Shown here piece by piece: positions 33,209-42,827 of a stretch of 64,000 nt of DNA. The notes beneath the pieces were generated by a model that was not told the origin of the DNA, ran no database searches, and saw only the letters and a program-made list of their open reading frames with translations. The stretch comes from Ectothiorhodosinus mongolicus (GTDB lineage: Bacteria > Pseudomonadota > Gammaproteobacteria > Ectothiorhodospirales > Ectothiorhodospiraceae), in NCBI RefSeq assembly GCF_022406875.1, contig NZ_CP023018.1:655575-719574 (forward strand). The letters are read 5' to 3'. Position 1 is the first letter of the stretch, and each line of letters starts with the position of its first letter. The position numbers and the translations under genes are program-made.

Positions 33209-34338
33209 GGCACAGACTCCAGCAATTCTTGATAAATCTCCAGATGCCCTTGCACGATTTTCTCGATGGCAAATTCACGCTCTGTCAGCAACCGTCCGGC
33301 CTTACCCATCGCCACACGCTCAGCCGGATGTTCAATCAACCACTGCAAGGCATCGGCTAATTTTTCAGGGGATTTCACGGGCACCAATAAACCGGATTCG
33401 TTTGGAACGATGGCATCCCTACAACCCGGAACATCGGTTGTGACCACCGCGCGGCTGGCTGAAGCGGCCTCAACAAGTGCTTTCGGTAAACCCTCACGAT
33501 AAGACGGTAAGCAGACGATATGCGCCTTTGCATACAACGCCGGAATGTCTTTTTGATACCCCAGCACCTCGACCACACCCTCATCCCGCAAAGACTGCAG
33601 TTCGGATTCAGTCAAACCCGTTGGGTTCTTGGTATCGGCATCACCCGCCAGCCAAAAACGCGCTTCTATTCCACGCTCCCTCAGCAACCGCGCAGCCGCT
33701 ACAAAATCATACACGCCTTTATCGCGTAACAGGCGCGCAGCAAAACACACCGTCGGCACACCGTCCGGCTCATCTAATTGCGTGAATGCAGTCAGATCGA
33801 CCCCAGAACCCCGCAGTAGCCGAATTTTCTGAGAGTCCAGCACACCCCAATTGATCAAAACACTCGCATCATCCTGATTTTGCACAATCACACGCTGGTT
33901 AGGATGACCAAACGCCATTCGATAAATGGGATAAAGAAGCGCCCGAAACGCACGGCTTCTCAGGTCTGAGCGAATAAATACACTCCCCAAACCAGCGACT
34001 GCAGAAACCACGCCTCGGACCCTTGCCAAGCGAGCAACCAACCCACCGTAGAGGTATGGCTTGATGGTGACCAAATGCACCAAGTCTGGCCGCAGCAATC
34101 GATACAAACGCCAGACTGAATACAACGACCGCAACTCTTGCAAGGGATTCGTGCCACCACGCTGCATCGGCACAAAGTAGGTTGGAAAACCAAGCTGCGC
34201 AACCAGTTCAGGCGAAACGCCGCCTAATTCCCCGTGGCCAACACTGACTTCATAACCTTCTGCCGTGGCAGCTTGGGCAATCGGCAAACGATGCGACAGG
34301 AAATAGCTCAGATCATTAACAAGGATTAGCAGCTTGAT
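33205..34338 (-). CDS. GT4-type glycosyltransferase with non-ATG start
   Basis: About 377 aa. Typical GT4: VSAVAGLGSVF, VCFAARLLRDKGVYDFVAAARLL near residue 205, and CLPSYREGLPKALVEAASASRAVVTTDVPGCRD with the donor Glu pair. The conserved N-terminus KLLILVNDLSYFLSHRLPIAQAA is in frame upstream of the first TTG (34287), but no ATG, GTG or TTG starts it. A good AGGTGGA ribosome site precedes ATT (34341) and ATC (34338). The start is therefore probably a non-canonical codon, or an ATG lost by mutation or base error. Confidence 0.85.
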   Translation of the reverse strand: MKLLILVNDLSYFLSHRLPIAQAATAEGYEVSVGHGELGGVSPELVAQLGFPTYFVPMQRGGTNPLQELRSLYSVWRLYRLLRPDLVHLVTIKPYLYGGLVARLARVRGVVSAVAGLGSVFIRSDLRSRAFRALLYPIYRMAFGHPNQRVIVQNQDDASVLINWGVLDSQKIRLLRGSGVDLTAFTQLDEPDGVPTVCFAARLLRDKGVYDFVAAARLLRERGIEARFWLAGDADTKNPTGLTESELQSLRDEGVVEVLGYQKDIPALYAKAHIVCLPSYREGLPKALVEAASASRAVVTTDVPGCRDAIVPNESGLLVPVKSPEKLADALQWLIEHPAERVAMGKAGRLLTEREFAIEKIVQGHLEIYQELLESVP

Positions 34339-34364
34339 AATTCCACCTAATTCAAAAATGGAAT

Positions 34365-35639
34365 CTACAACCGCAAATCCGCCGCATCCGACGGCAGCAA
34401 ATATTTCAAGTCATAGATCACAGAATCCGCTTTACCAAAAGCTCGAATACGCTCAGGCCCAAGGTCTTTGAACTCCGCATGAGCAACCGCAAGAATCATC
34501 GCGTCATAGGCGCCAGCGCTGGGGTGCGGGATTGGCGTAATGCCGTATTCGTGTTCTGCTTCTGCCACGCTGACCCACGGGTCATACACATCGACCGCAA
34601 TGTTGTATTGCTTTAACTCACTGACAATATCCACCACGCGAGTGTTGCGCAGATCCGGGCAGTTCTCTTTGAAGGTCAGGCCCATCACCAACACTCTGGC
34701 GCCTTCAATTTGGATCGACTTTTTGATCATCGCTTTGATTAATTGCGACACCACATAGGCGCCCATACCGTCATTTAATCGCCGACCTGCCAAGATAATT
34801 TCAGGGTGATAGCCAATGGCCTCGGCTTTATAGGTCAAATAATATGGGTCCACGCCGATACAGTGCCCGCCGACCAGACCCGGGCGAAACGGCAGGAAGT
34901 TCCATTTGCTGCCCGCGGCTTCGAGCACCGCCTGCGTATCAATGCCCATCTTATTAAAGATCATCGCCAACTCGTTAATCAGGGCGATATTTAAATCGCG
35001 CTGGGTGTTCTCAATCACTTTGGCGGCTTCGGCGACCCGGATGCTGGGCGCTTTATGCGTGCCGGCAGTGATGATGTCCCGATAGAGTGCATCCACGACC
35101 TCGGCGATCTCGGGCATAGACCCAGAGGTCACCTTCTTGATCGTGGTGACGCGGTGCTCCTTATCGCCCGGGTTGATGCGCTCCGGGCTGTAGCCGCAGA
35201 AGAAGTCCTGGTTAAAGGACAGGCCCGACTCGCGCTCCAGAACCGGCACGCAGTCATCCTCGGTGCAACCCGGATACACGGTGGATTCATAGATCACAAT
35301 GTCGCCGGCCTTCAGCACCTTACCCACCGTTTCGCTGGCCTTGAGCAAAGGCCCCAGGTCGGGGCGCTTGTGCGCATCAATCGGCGTCGGCACAGTGACG
35401 ATATAACAGTTAACCGAGTGCAGATCAGCCAGATCTGTGGAAAAACGCAAATGGGAAGCCGCACGCAGTTCGTCTTCTGTGGTTTCCAGTGTTACATCCG
35501 TACCCTCTTGCAACTCGGCGATACGCTTGCGGTTAATGTCAAAACCGAGTACTGGCCGGTGCTTGCCGAACTCCACCGCCAGTGGCAGGCCCACATAGCC
35601 CAAGCCGATGATGGCGAGTTTCAAATGATTCAATTCCAT
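34365..35639 (-). CDS. tviB: UDP-HexNAc 6-dehydrogenase, TviB/WbpO-like
   Basis: 424 aa nucleotide-sugar dehydrogenase. The NAD motif [18 protein letters not shown] is at the N-terminus. The catalytic Cys is in [27 protein letters not shown] near 255, and [24 protein letters not shown] near 320. Length and the adjacent TviC-like epimerase match the Vi-type pair that yields UDP-GalNAcA. The 424-residue length with [19 protein letters not shown] separates it from simple UDP-Glc dehydrogenases. Symbol by resemblance, not proven. Confidence 0.9.
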   Translation of the reverse strand: MELNHLKLAIIGLGYVGLPLAVEFGKHRPVLGFDINRKRIAELQEGTDVTLETTEDELRAASHLRFSTDLADLHSVNCYIVTVPTPIDAHKRPDLGPLLKASETVGKVLKAGDIVIYESTVYPGCTEDDCVPVLERESGLSFNQDFFCGYSPERINPGDKEHRVTTIKKVTSGSMPEIAEVVDALYRDIITAGTHKAPSIRVAEAAKVIENTQRDLNIALINELAMIFNKMGIDTQAVLEAAGSKWNFLPFRPGLVGGHCIGVDPYYLTYKAEAIGYHPEIILAGRRLNDGMGAYVVSQLIKAMIKKSIQIEGARVLVMGLTFKENCPDLRNTRVVDIVSELKQYNIAVDVYDPWVSVAEAEHEYGITPIPHPSAGAYDAMILAVAHAEFKDLGPERIRAFGKADSVIYDLKYLLPSDAADLRL

Positions 35640-35672
35640 GGGGTTACTCTTTTAAGACGAAATAGACCGCGA

Positions 35673-36653
35673 TCAGGCGTTCTGGCTATACCAATCGACC
35701 GCTTCGGTCAGCCCTTCGCGCAAGCGGTGCGTGGGCGCATAGCCCAGAAAATTCGCTGCCTTGCTGATGTCGGCCAGACTATGGCGCACATCGCCTGGGC
35801 GAAAATCGCGGTAAGTGGGTCTAGCATCCTCCAAGTGCGGATAACGCGAAAGAAGTTGCTGCTGAATTTCGCCATACAACTCATTCAGCGTAGTGCGATC
35901 GCCTACAGCCACGTTATAGACCTGATTGACTGCGTCTGGATTGTTCGTGGTGGCTGCCAGCAAGTTGGCTTGCACTGCGTTATCGATATAGCAGAAGTCG
36001 CGGCTGGTTTCGCCATCGCCATTGATATAGACCGGTTCACCTTTGATCAGGGCCGCCGTCCACTTGGGAATCACTGCCGCATAGGCACCATCCGGGTCTT
36101 GCCGACGACCAAACACATTGAAGTAACGCAGCCCGATACATTCCATGCCATAGGTCTTGGCAAACACATCGGCATAGAGTTCATTCACCACCTTGGTGAC
36201 CGCATAGGGTGACAGCGGCCGGCCAATCTTATCTTCCTCCTTCGGCAGATCGGGATGATCGCCATAGGTGGAGCTGCTCGCGGCATACACAAATCGCTTG
36301 ACCTTCGCATCGCGCGCGGCGACCAGCATGTTCAGAAAGCCATCAATGTTATTCGCATTGGCGGTGATGGGGTCTTCAATCGAACGCGGCACCGAACCCA
36401 GCGCCGCCTGGTGCAGAACAACATCAACGCCGTCACACGCCTGTTTACACGCAGCCAGATCGCGAATATCTCCTTTGATAAAGCGAAAGCGTTGCCATTG
36501 CTCGGCAGTGACTAATGATTGCACTTCAACCAGATTCTTCTGGTGTCCCGTGGAGAAGTTATCCAACCCAACAACGGTTTGGTTCTGCTTCAGCAAGGTT
36601 TCTAAAAGATTGGAGCCGATGAAGCCGGCGACGCCGGTGATGAGATATTTCAT
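35673..36653 (-). CDS. tviC: UDP-GlcNAc(A) C4 epimerase, TviC/WbpP-like
   Basis: 326 aa from the Met at 36653. [31 protein letters not shown], then [16 protein letters not shown] (the WbpP/TviC-type substrate motif), [13 protein letters not shown] and the catalytic [22 protein letters not shown]. Typical UDP-HexNAc 4-epimerase. With TviB-like 34365 it supplies UDP-GalNAc/GalNAcA. A longer frame adds seven residues upstream. Confidence 0.92.
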   Translation of the reverse strand: MKYLITGVAGFIGSNLLETLLKQNQTVVGLDNFSTGHQKNLVEVQSLVTAEQWQRFRFIKGDIRDLAACKQACDGVDVVLHQAALGSVPRSIEDPITANANNIDGFLNMLVAARDAKVKRFVYAASSSTYGDHPDLPKEEDKIGRPLSPYAVTKVVNELYADVFAKTYGMECIGLRYFNVFGRRQDPDGAYAAVIPKWTAALIKGEPVYINGDGETSRDFCYIDNAVQANLLAATTNNPDAVNQVYNVAVGDRTTLNELYGEIQQQLLSRYPHLEDARPTYRDFRPGDVRHSLADISKAANFLGYAPTHRLREGLTEAVDWYSQNA

Positions 36654-36753
36654 TTGTTGATGGCCTCGTTCCATGCAGCGTAATCACAACTGCCCGCGCT
36701 ATCGGAATTAAAGTGAATCTGACATCGACACTCAAAAGCAGTATTGACCGAGT

Positions 36754-37848
36754 TCAATTATTTTGCTCCGCCAAAACGTCACGATATGTAGCCAGATACT
36801 GATCAGCCATTTTTTCTAAAGTAAACTTTTCCGATTGCTTGCGGGAAGTAGTGGCCATGCTTTTAAAACCTTTATCATGTATATTTTCCACCGAAGCACG
36901 GATGCCACTAACCCATTCATCCACAGATTCAGGTGAATCTACCAAAATTACTGAAGGATTATCCTCGTCCAACACCTCGCGCAGACCGTCCACATTGGAG
37001 GCTACCACGGGTAAACCCGTAGACATTCCCTCTACTGCCACCAGACCAAATCCTTCCCAAAGCGATGGAATTAGCTGAATATCTGCCGCATGCAGGTGGG
37101 CCTCGATGTCATCGGACCAACCTAACAACTTAACCTTATCTCCTAATTTCAAGTCTTCGATTAATCTTTCAAGGCGTGGACGCTCAGAACCTTCACCAAT
37201 GATTGTGTATGATTCGACTTCATCTCTTAATTGAGCAATAGCAATGATCGCCGTAGCAAAATTCTTTCTGGAGGAAAGAGAACCAATCGAAATCAACCGA
37301 GCAGTTCGCCCTTCAAGCGTTGAGCGTTCAATGACAGAATAAACGCGAGAACCATTGGGAATGGTAACCAACCGCTGAGCGATTTTTGGTCCCACCCAAT
37401 TTTCGAGCGATTTCTTCACACCGTCACTGATACAAATAATGCGTTCGTATCGCGAATATAGAAGACGCTCCAACAACCAAATAATAGGGATATTACGACG
37501 TTTATTAGTTGTGTTGTGTTCGGTGTATATCAGCTTGACATTATTCAACCCAAGGCTTGCCAGACTGGCATAGAAAAAAGGCCAGGTAAGGTGAACATGA
37601 ACAATTAAATCACTATTTTCACTACGGGCAAGGCTTTTCAGGGCTTTACGGATTTTGAAAATGTTAAATGGACTACGAGGATTTACTCCGAATACAGTTT
37701 CGTTTTGACTTTGAGTATGTTTATCTGCAACAGAATAAATAACGTGCGAATCTAATTTCTGACTCAGATAGATTCTATGTAGCTCCCGAACAAGCAACTC
37801 TGCGCCTCCACCTATTGGTGATGAGATTATATTTATTGCAATCATCAA
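36754..37848 (-). CDS. GT4-type glycosyltransferase
   Basis: 364 aa. The N-terminus IISSPIGGGAELLVRELHRI carries the GT4 glycine turn; ARLISIGSLSSRKNFATAIIAI near 190; donor block PSLWEGFGLVAVEGMSTGLPVVASNVDGLREVL. It overlaps the Wzy-like gene by 4 bp. Base composition here drops (A+T-rich), as in the next two genes, a usual feature of serotype-specific, transferred polysaccharide genes. Confidence 0.92.
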   Translation of the reverse strand: MMIAINIISSPIGGGAELLVRELHRIYLSQKLDSHVIYSVADKHTQSQNETVFGVNPRSPFNIFKIRKALKSLARSENSDLIVHVHLTWPFFYASLASLGLNNVKLIYTEHNTTNKRRNIPIIWLLERLLYSRYERIICISDGVKKSLENWVGPKIAQRLVTIPNGSRVYSVIERSTLEGRTARLISIGSLSSRKNFATAIIAIAQLRDEVESYTIIGEGSERPRLERLIEDLKLGDKVKLLGWSDDIEAHLHAADIQLIPSLWEGFGLVAVEGMSTGLPVVASNVDGLREVLDEDNPSVILVDSPESVDEWVSGIRASVENIHDKGFKSMATTSRKQSEKFTLEKMADQYLATYRDVLAEQNN

Positions 37849-38969
37849 TAAGATATGTTTCTGTATACTTGGCCGTAAAAAATAGATAGCGAAAACAGAA
37901 ATGCCAAGAAATAAGCGGAAAAAAAAGACGGTATAAAATTAAATCCTAATAAAGCTATTACGATCGAATAAAAGATAAATTTGTTTTTTGAGAAAATAAT
38001 GTGGTACGCAGAGAATAACCAAAGAAAAAAAAGACTGCTAAATACTAAACCTCCCATGACAAGAGAATAGGTAAGTATATGGTGCGGTATTGTACCAGAA
38101 TCATATCTAACTGGATCCATCCAACTGCCAAATAATGGAAATGCCATCCAGTAATGAATGGCCTGCATGACACTCTCAACCCTTCCAGTGGATGCAAGCG
38201 TTACTTGCCTTACGCCTATAGCTGATAAAACAAAAACAAGAAAACCAACTATAATAAAGATACTTATACCAAGAAAAATAGAATTTTTACTTAACGTACC
38301 AGTTACGGTAGACCGAAATAGTGCATAGATCAGATAAAAGAAACAAAACAAGATCAACGCAGCGATTCCAGTTCTTGCAGACGTTAACACAGAAGCTACC
38401 AAAAGCAATACAGAGACGAAAATAGAAATCCATCTAGAAAAAATAATAAACACGAGAGGGATTGCACTAACAAAATAGAGCGATAGGAAACTAAAGTCTT
38501 TCCATAAAAAACTGAAGGCTATACGCCCACCCCCAAAAAGAGCAACCCGAAAAACTTCATTCCCAAGAATAAAAAAAGAATAAACCTGAAATAACACCCC
38601 TACAGCACAAAATATTACACCAATAACATAAATTTTAATTATATGATTGTAGTTTTTGTAATTAAAATCTTTTTTTCTCAGAAGAAACGGCCATAGCAAA
38701 AACGTCAAAAATAATAAGTAAGAAGTAATAAACTGAGCATTACCAGAGACAGCGAGTGAAATAATTGCAAACATTAAAATAATATAAGAACACGATAAGA
38801 TATATCGATTTCTATACACTAAAAAACTACTGAACCGAGAACAAAATATTTGGTATAAAAAAAGAAAAACATAGACTAATAGAACACCAAACGGAGCAAC
38901 ACGTAATCCATGATGCGAATAATATGAAAAAGGCACTAAGGCCGCGAGAGATATTGGTATGATATTCAT
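37845..38969 (-). CDS. O-antigen polymerase, Wzy-like
   Basis: 374 aa, very hydrophobic, about ten TM helices, notably A+T-rich and without the strong conservation of other genes. A large periplasmic loop (FGGGRIAFSFLWKDFSF; later GRVESVMQAIHYWMAFPLFGSWMDPV) resembles Wzy-type polymerases, which join lipid-linked units in the periplasm. Identity is by topology, a few motif-like residues and context between two GTs. It could instead be a flippase-unlike membrane protein of the ligase superfamily. Confidence 0.75.
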   Translation of the reverse strand: MNIIPISLAALVPFSYYSHHGLRVAPFGVLLVYVFLFLYQIFCSRFSSFLVYRNRYILSCSYIILMFAIISLAVSGNAQFITSYLLFLTFLLWPFLLRKKDFNYKNYNHIIKIYVIGVIFCAVGVLFQVYSFFILGNEVFRVALFGGGRIAFSFLWKDFSFLSLYFVSAIPLVFIIFSRWISIFVSVLLLVASVLTSARTGIAALILFCFFYLIYALFRSTVTGTLSKNSIFLGISIFIIVGFLVFVLSAIGVRQVTLASTGRVESVMQAIHYWMAFPLFGSWMDPVRYDSGTIPHHILTYSLVMGGLVFSSLFFLWLFSAYHIIFSKNKFIFYSIVIALLGFNFIPSFFSAYFLAFLFSLSIFYGQVYRNISY

Positions 38970-39052
38970 GGACTTTAATTTTGAAATAAATTTATAAATA
39001 AATCAGAATAAAAAATAAAATATTTCCCAATACTATTATTGTATTAACACTT

Positions 39053-40057
39053 TTAATACAAGTTTCGTTTAGATTTTTTATTGAATTTTTTTAATTTCTT
39101 AAATAAAAAATCAGGGAGGGTGCGTGCCGCTATCATTTTGGCAATAGATGATATGAACCCATATTCTATTTCTAGCCGTGGTCGACCATAAGCAGATAAA
39201 AGCTCGCGGGTTTCGAGCCACGTTTGAAGACCACCGCTTAAGCCTCCTGAACGGAAAAAGCCAACGGGTTGGTCCATGCATGCATACTTTATGTGTGCCA
39301 GAAGTAGTCGAAGTAAATAGTCATAGTCCGCACTAAGAGCATACTTCTCATTAAATAAACCTAAATTTTTATATATATTTATTCTTACATAAACGCCTTG
39401 GTGGGGACTTGGCATTTCATTCCACATACGCTCATAAATTTCATAATTAGCCAATGGCTTCACAATACCAAATACTTTTCCATCTAAATATGCTAACTCG
39501 ACCGGAGCCATTGTGAATCCGGCATTGTGTTCTGCTAGAAGTGCCTCAGCAATATTCTCGACCGTATGCAAGTAGATAACATCATCTGCATTTACTAAAC
39601 CTATGATATCTCCGAGCGCCAACCGAATTCCTTTGTTCATTGCATAATAGATACCATCATCGCTCTCACTCAACCAGTAATCAATCGCATGTTCATATTT
39701 TCGAATAATATCAAGTGTCCCATCCGAAGAGCCGCCATCGATGATGATATATTCGACATTGTCATAGGCCTGTTTGATGACGCTGAGGATGGTTTCTTCG
39801 AGATATTGTTCTCCGTTAAAAACAACGGTGATTACTGTAATCAACGGTTTTTCTTCGCTGCTTTTTTTGAAGTATCCCTTTGTGCGCAACCCGCCTACAG
39901 CTCTACAGCCTTCACCTTCGGGTTGGAAGATGATGGTTTCAAATTGATCTTCAGGTTTGTGTGCAGCTTTCAGCTCCGATTCAACTACCTCAGGCGCCAC
40001 TTTGCGCACAAGGCGCGTTGTGCTATACGCAGGATCCAATTCAATCCAATCGGTCAT
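39053..40057 (-). CDS. GT2-type glycosyltransferase with N-terminal extension
   Basis: 334 aa. After ~70 residues without a recognised domain (WIELDPAYSTTRLVRKVAPEVVE...), a GT-A domain starts with PLITVITVVFNGEQYLEETILSVIKQ. YIIIDGGSSDGTLDIIRKY and VNADDVIYLHT (the DxD) follow, typical inverting GT2. Cytoplasmic, peripheral. A+T-rich like its neighbours. It is the first gene of the block that runs down to 32264; a 100 bp gap separates it from the IS3 element. Confidence 0.9.
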   Translation of the reverse strand: MTDWIELDPAYSTTRLVRKVAPEVVESELKAAHKPEDQFETIIFQPEGEGCRAVGGLRTKGYFKKSSEEKPLITVITVVFNGEQYLEETILSVIKQAYDNVEYIIIDGGSSDGTLDIIRKYEHAIDYWLSESDDGIYYAMNKGIRLALGDIIGLVNADDVIYLHTVENIAEALLAEHNAGFTMAPVELAYLDGKVFGIVKPLANYEIYERMWNEMPSPHQGVYVRINIYKNLGLFNEKYALSADYDYLLRLLLAHIKYACMDQPVGFFRSGGLSGGLQTWLETRELLSAYGRPRLEIEYGFISSIAKMIAARTLPDFLFKKLKKFNKKSKRNLY

Positions 40058-40209
40058 CTGATTCCCTGTTGTTCAAAAATTCTGCCGCCGTGCCCTGCCC
40101 CCCCCGCCGGTACGAGTAGATTCAGCACAAGTACATTCTTTGCTAAACCACCTAGTCATTGACCTTTCCCCAAAGTCTGCGCCATTAGCTCGATGAGATC
40201 TTGGTTATT

Positions 40210-40911
40210 TTATGCTGCACGTTTGGCAAACTCCAAAGGTGGCAGATAGCCCAGTGAGCTGTGGGGTCGAACCTGGTTGTAATGGTCCCGCCACTCATCG
40301 ACTGTATTTTTGGCTTCCTCAATGGATCTGAACCAGTGCTGATTCAGACATTCGTTCCTGAACTTGCCATTGAAGCTTTCGACAAAAGCATTCTGGGTGG
40401 GCTTGCCTGGCTGGATAAACCCAAGCTTTACCCCAGTATCTCGGGACCAGAAGTGTATAGCCTTGCTGGTGAATTCGCTGCCGTTGTCCATGGTGATCAT
40501 TCTCGGCAGTCCCCTTGAGGCAGCTAACTGGCCTAGATATCGAACGACCTGATGCCCGGAGAGCGAAAAGCCAATCAGCTGGCCGACCAGCTCTCGGGAG
40601 AAGTCATCCACAATGTTCAGTATCCGAAAGCGTCTGCCATTGCTGAGCTGATCTGCCACAAAGTCCATGGACCAGCGCTGGTTTGGGATCGTTGGGACTT
40701 CCATGGGAAGACGAGGGCGTTGCAGTTTCTTGCGCTTCTTGGTTCTCACTTGGAGGCCCTCCTCACAATAAAGACGATAAGTCCGCTTCTTGTTGATTAC
40801 CAGCCCCTCGCTTTTGAGCAGGCCATGCAGCAACAAGTAGCCGTAGCGCGCATTGGTGCTCGCCAGAGCCTTGAGACGGGCCCTCAGTGCATCATGACGG
40901 TGCCTCATCAC
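40210..40911 (-). pseudogene. IS3-family transposase OrfB, frame-disrupted
   Basis: 233 codons covering the rve catalytic core: [23 protein letters not shown] (first Asp), [18 protein letters not shown] (second Asp) and [19 protein letters not shown] (Glu). The N-terminal part (VSPAKRREVVKHLVGQFGIS...[14 protein letters not shown]) lies in a different frame between 40915 and 41040, so one base change near 40915-40925 splits the gene. A second programmed shift there is unlikely. Confidence 0.75.
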
Positions 40912-41034
40912 GACCCTCTCTTCGTTGATACCGGAGGGATGAGCGACTCACGCTCGCCAGCTCACAGGAACGGCGTTGACTGATCCCAAACTGCCCAACC
41001 AAATGCTTCACCACCTCTCGGCGCTTGGCTGGGC

Positions 41035-41298
41035 TCACCACTTTTTTGAGAGCACGTCCTTCATGGCCTCAACTTCAAGTAGCTTGTCAGCCAGGATGCG
41101 TTTGAGCTTGTGGTTCTCAGACTCTAGCGCCTTGAGACGCTTGGCGTCATTGACTTCGAGGCCAGCGTACTTGCTTCGCCAGTTGTAAAAAGTCCCTGCT
41201 GAAATGCCTAAATCACGGCATATCTCGTCAACTTTGACCCCGGCTTCATGACGCTTGATGGCTTTGATGATCTGTTCTTCGGTATATCGCTTCTTCAT
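41035..41298 (-). CDS. IS3-family transposase OrfA
   Basis: 87 aa. RYTEEQIIKAIKRHEAGVKVDEICRDLGISAGTFYNWRSKYAG is the HTH, then a leucine-zipper helix (LKALESENHKLKRILADKLLEVEAMKDVL). It ends SKKW just after an AAAAAAG slip site, allowing the OrfAB fusion by -1 frameshifting. Confidence 0.9.
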   Translation of the reverse strand: MKKRYTEEQIIKAIKRHEAGVKVDEICRDLGISAGTFYNWRSKYAGLEVNDAKRLKALESENHKLKRILADKLLEVEAMKDVLSKKW

Positions 41299-41349
41299 AT
41301 GAGATCTCCTCGTTACATCGTAATGGAAATCTCATCGAACTTTTGGCGC

Positions 41350-42087
41350 TTATTTTGGGGGAAAGGTCACCACCTTTAACGTATGAAAAAAACTCTCAAC
41401 CGGCGCATTATCGTAGCAGTTGCCTCGGCCGCTCATGCTGGCGATCAGTCCATGGCGGCGGATCAGAGCTCGGTGCTGCCAGCCACAGTAAACGCTGCCA
41501 CGGTTGGTGTGCATGATTACTCCGTGGGGCGGGCTGCGCCGGGCGATGGCTGCTTCGAGCGCGCCACAGGCGAGTTGCCCATCAATTCGTTGACTGCTCG
41601 CCCAGCCAATCACCTTGCGGGTGCAAAGATCGATGACCACTGCCAGGTACAGCCAGCCCTGCGTGGTGCGCAGGTAGGTGATGTCACCAGCCCACTTCTG
41701 ATCAGGGCGCTGCGCGCTGAAGTCCTGGTCAAGCAAGTTGGGTGCGACACCCAGCCGGTGGCTAGAATCGGTGGTGCACCTAAAGCGTCTCGCCGCTCTG
41801 GCACGCAGACCCAGCCGGCGCATGCTCTCGGCCACTGTCTTGCGGTTCATCGGCATGCCCTCGGCTTGCAACTCTTTGGCAAGGCGAGGCGCGCCATAAC
41901 GGCGCTTTCTCGCTTCAAAGAGCTCAACCACCTTAGCATCTCGTTCAGCCTTGGCCTGTTGACGCTGCAAAGCCATCTCAGCCCGACTCAGCCAGGCGTA
42001 GTAGCCACTACGCGAGACACCCAGAACAGCACATTGCCTGGCAATTCGGTGGCTGAGCCGATGCTGGTGGATGGCGGCGTACTTCAA
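41350..42087 (-). pseudogene. IS3-family transposase OrfB, 3'-truncated
   Basis: About 240 native residues: DQKWAGDITYLRTTQGWLYLAVVID (first Asp), HGVIMHTNRGSVYCGWQHRAL, where the usual D of the second motif (HSDRG) reads N, and GNCYDNAPVESFFHTLK (Glu). The frame then enters the neighbouring IS. Starts at a TTG overlapping orfA. Loss of the C-terminus plus the D-to-N change make it inactive. Confidence 0.8.
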
Positions 42088-42423
42088 TCCAGCTTCTTTG
42101 CAAAGTACGCCGCGGTTTTTCCCAGTATCTCGACCTCTTCGGTCTTCTCAGCCAGTTGGCGCTTGAGCCGGGCATTCTCCTCGCGTAGCTCACGCTCCCG
42201 ATCGCTCACACCTCGCTCGTGCGCTGCTTTCGATCGCCACTGATAGATCTGCGTGGCATAAAGCCCCAGTTCGCGGGCCGCTGCTGCAACGCCAATTCGC
42301 TCGGCCAGCGCGAGCGCCTCGGCTCGATACTCTGCACTGTAGCGAGCGCGTTTTTGTTCCGACATCACTTTCACCGTCGTTGCCATGGTTCACCTCCAGT
42401 TTACTAAGTTACTGTGGTGTCCA
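41370..42423 (-). mobile_element. IS3-family element, 3' end lost
   Basis: The 5' end at 42423 reads TGGACACCACAGTAACTTAG, a typical IS3-family terminus. The other end is missing: orfB runs into the inserted element at 41369, and its last codons are not found beyond 40160. This older element was inserted into a DUF433-type gene. Confidence 0.8.
42084..42365 (-). CDS. IS3-family transposase OrfA
   Basis: 93 aa from the Met at 42365. RARYSAEYRAEALALAERIGVAAAARELGLYATQIYQWRSK is the HTH, then RERELREENARLKRQLAEKTEEVEIL forms a coiled coil, and the end KTAAYFAKKLD is typical. It overlaps orfB by 4 bp. Confidence 0.88.
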   Translation of the reverse strand: MSEQKRARYSAEYRAEALALAERIGVAAAARELGLYATQIYQWRSKAAHERGVSDRERELREENARLKRQLAEKTEEVEILGKTAAYFAKKLD

Positions 42424-42816
42424 CTGCAAGTGGGTAAGATCGACACGCCTGCGCGAAACTGCTCAAAAACCTGCGCCAACGGTACGCGCGTTCCTATAAA
42501 CACTGGCTCGCCCGAACACACTTCGGCCTGTCGCTCAACCAAAGAGACGCCGCGCTTGGCAATGCGCAAGGCGCTCTGCGTGCTGCGCACAATCTTAGTC
42601 AGGTCTAGCGACACTGGCACATCCCCAGTGCGGGTTAGCTTCAGGCCTCTTCGCTCCCAGCTACCTGCCAAATGTTTTTTTGTACTTAACACCGCATACA
42701 CATCACGACGATCTGCCCGATTCAACTGCATGCCCTCGGCCTCCAGAGAGCCCTTGAGCCTGAAGTACACGACATCACGAAAACCCAGACGATGGCGCTT
42801 GCGACCATTGGCCTCA
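42424..42816 (-). pseudogene. DUF433-type antitoxin-like gene broken by an IS
   Basis: Frame GFRDVVYFRLKGSLEAEGMQLNRADR ... SGEPVFIGTRVPLAQVFEQFRAGVSILP matches DUF433 proteins, often antitoxins of PIN toxins. The 5' end is cut by a stop near 42830 and the 3' end by the IS3 terminus at 42423. No toxin partner remains nearby. Confidence 0.65.
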
Positions 42817-42827
42817 TGAACTGTACG

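Larger units (their letters stand above)
40160..41369 (-). mobile_element. IS3-family element
   Basis: About 1210 bp with inverted ends TGACCTTTCCCCAAA...GCGCCA...TCGATGAGAT. OrfA and OrfB genes are joined through an AAAAAAG slippery site at the end of orfA, the standard programmed -1 frameshift. A second IS3-family element abuts it at 41370 and has lost its 3' end to this insertion. orfB appears to have a separate frame defect near 40920. Confidence 0.88.

Noticed and set aside
35055-36212. 385-codon + strand frame opposite the tviB and tviC-like genes
   Set aside because: Spans the boundary of two well-supported - strand genes; composition is that of an antisense shadow.
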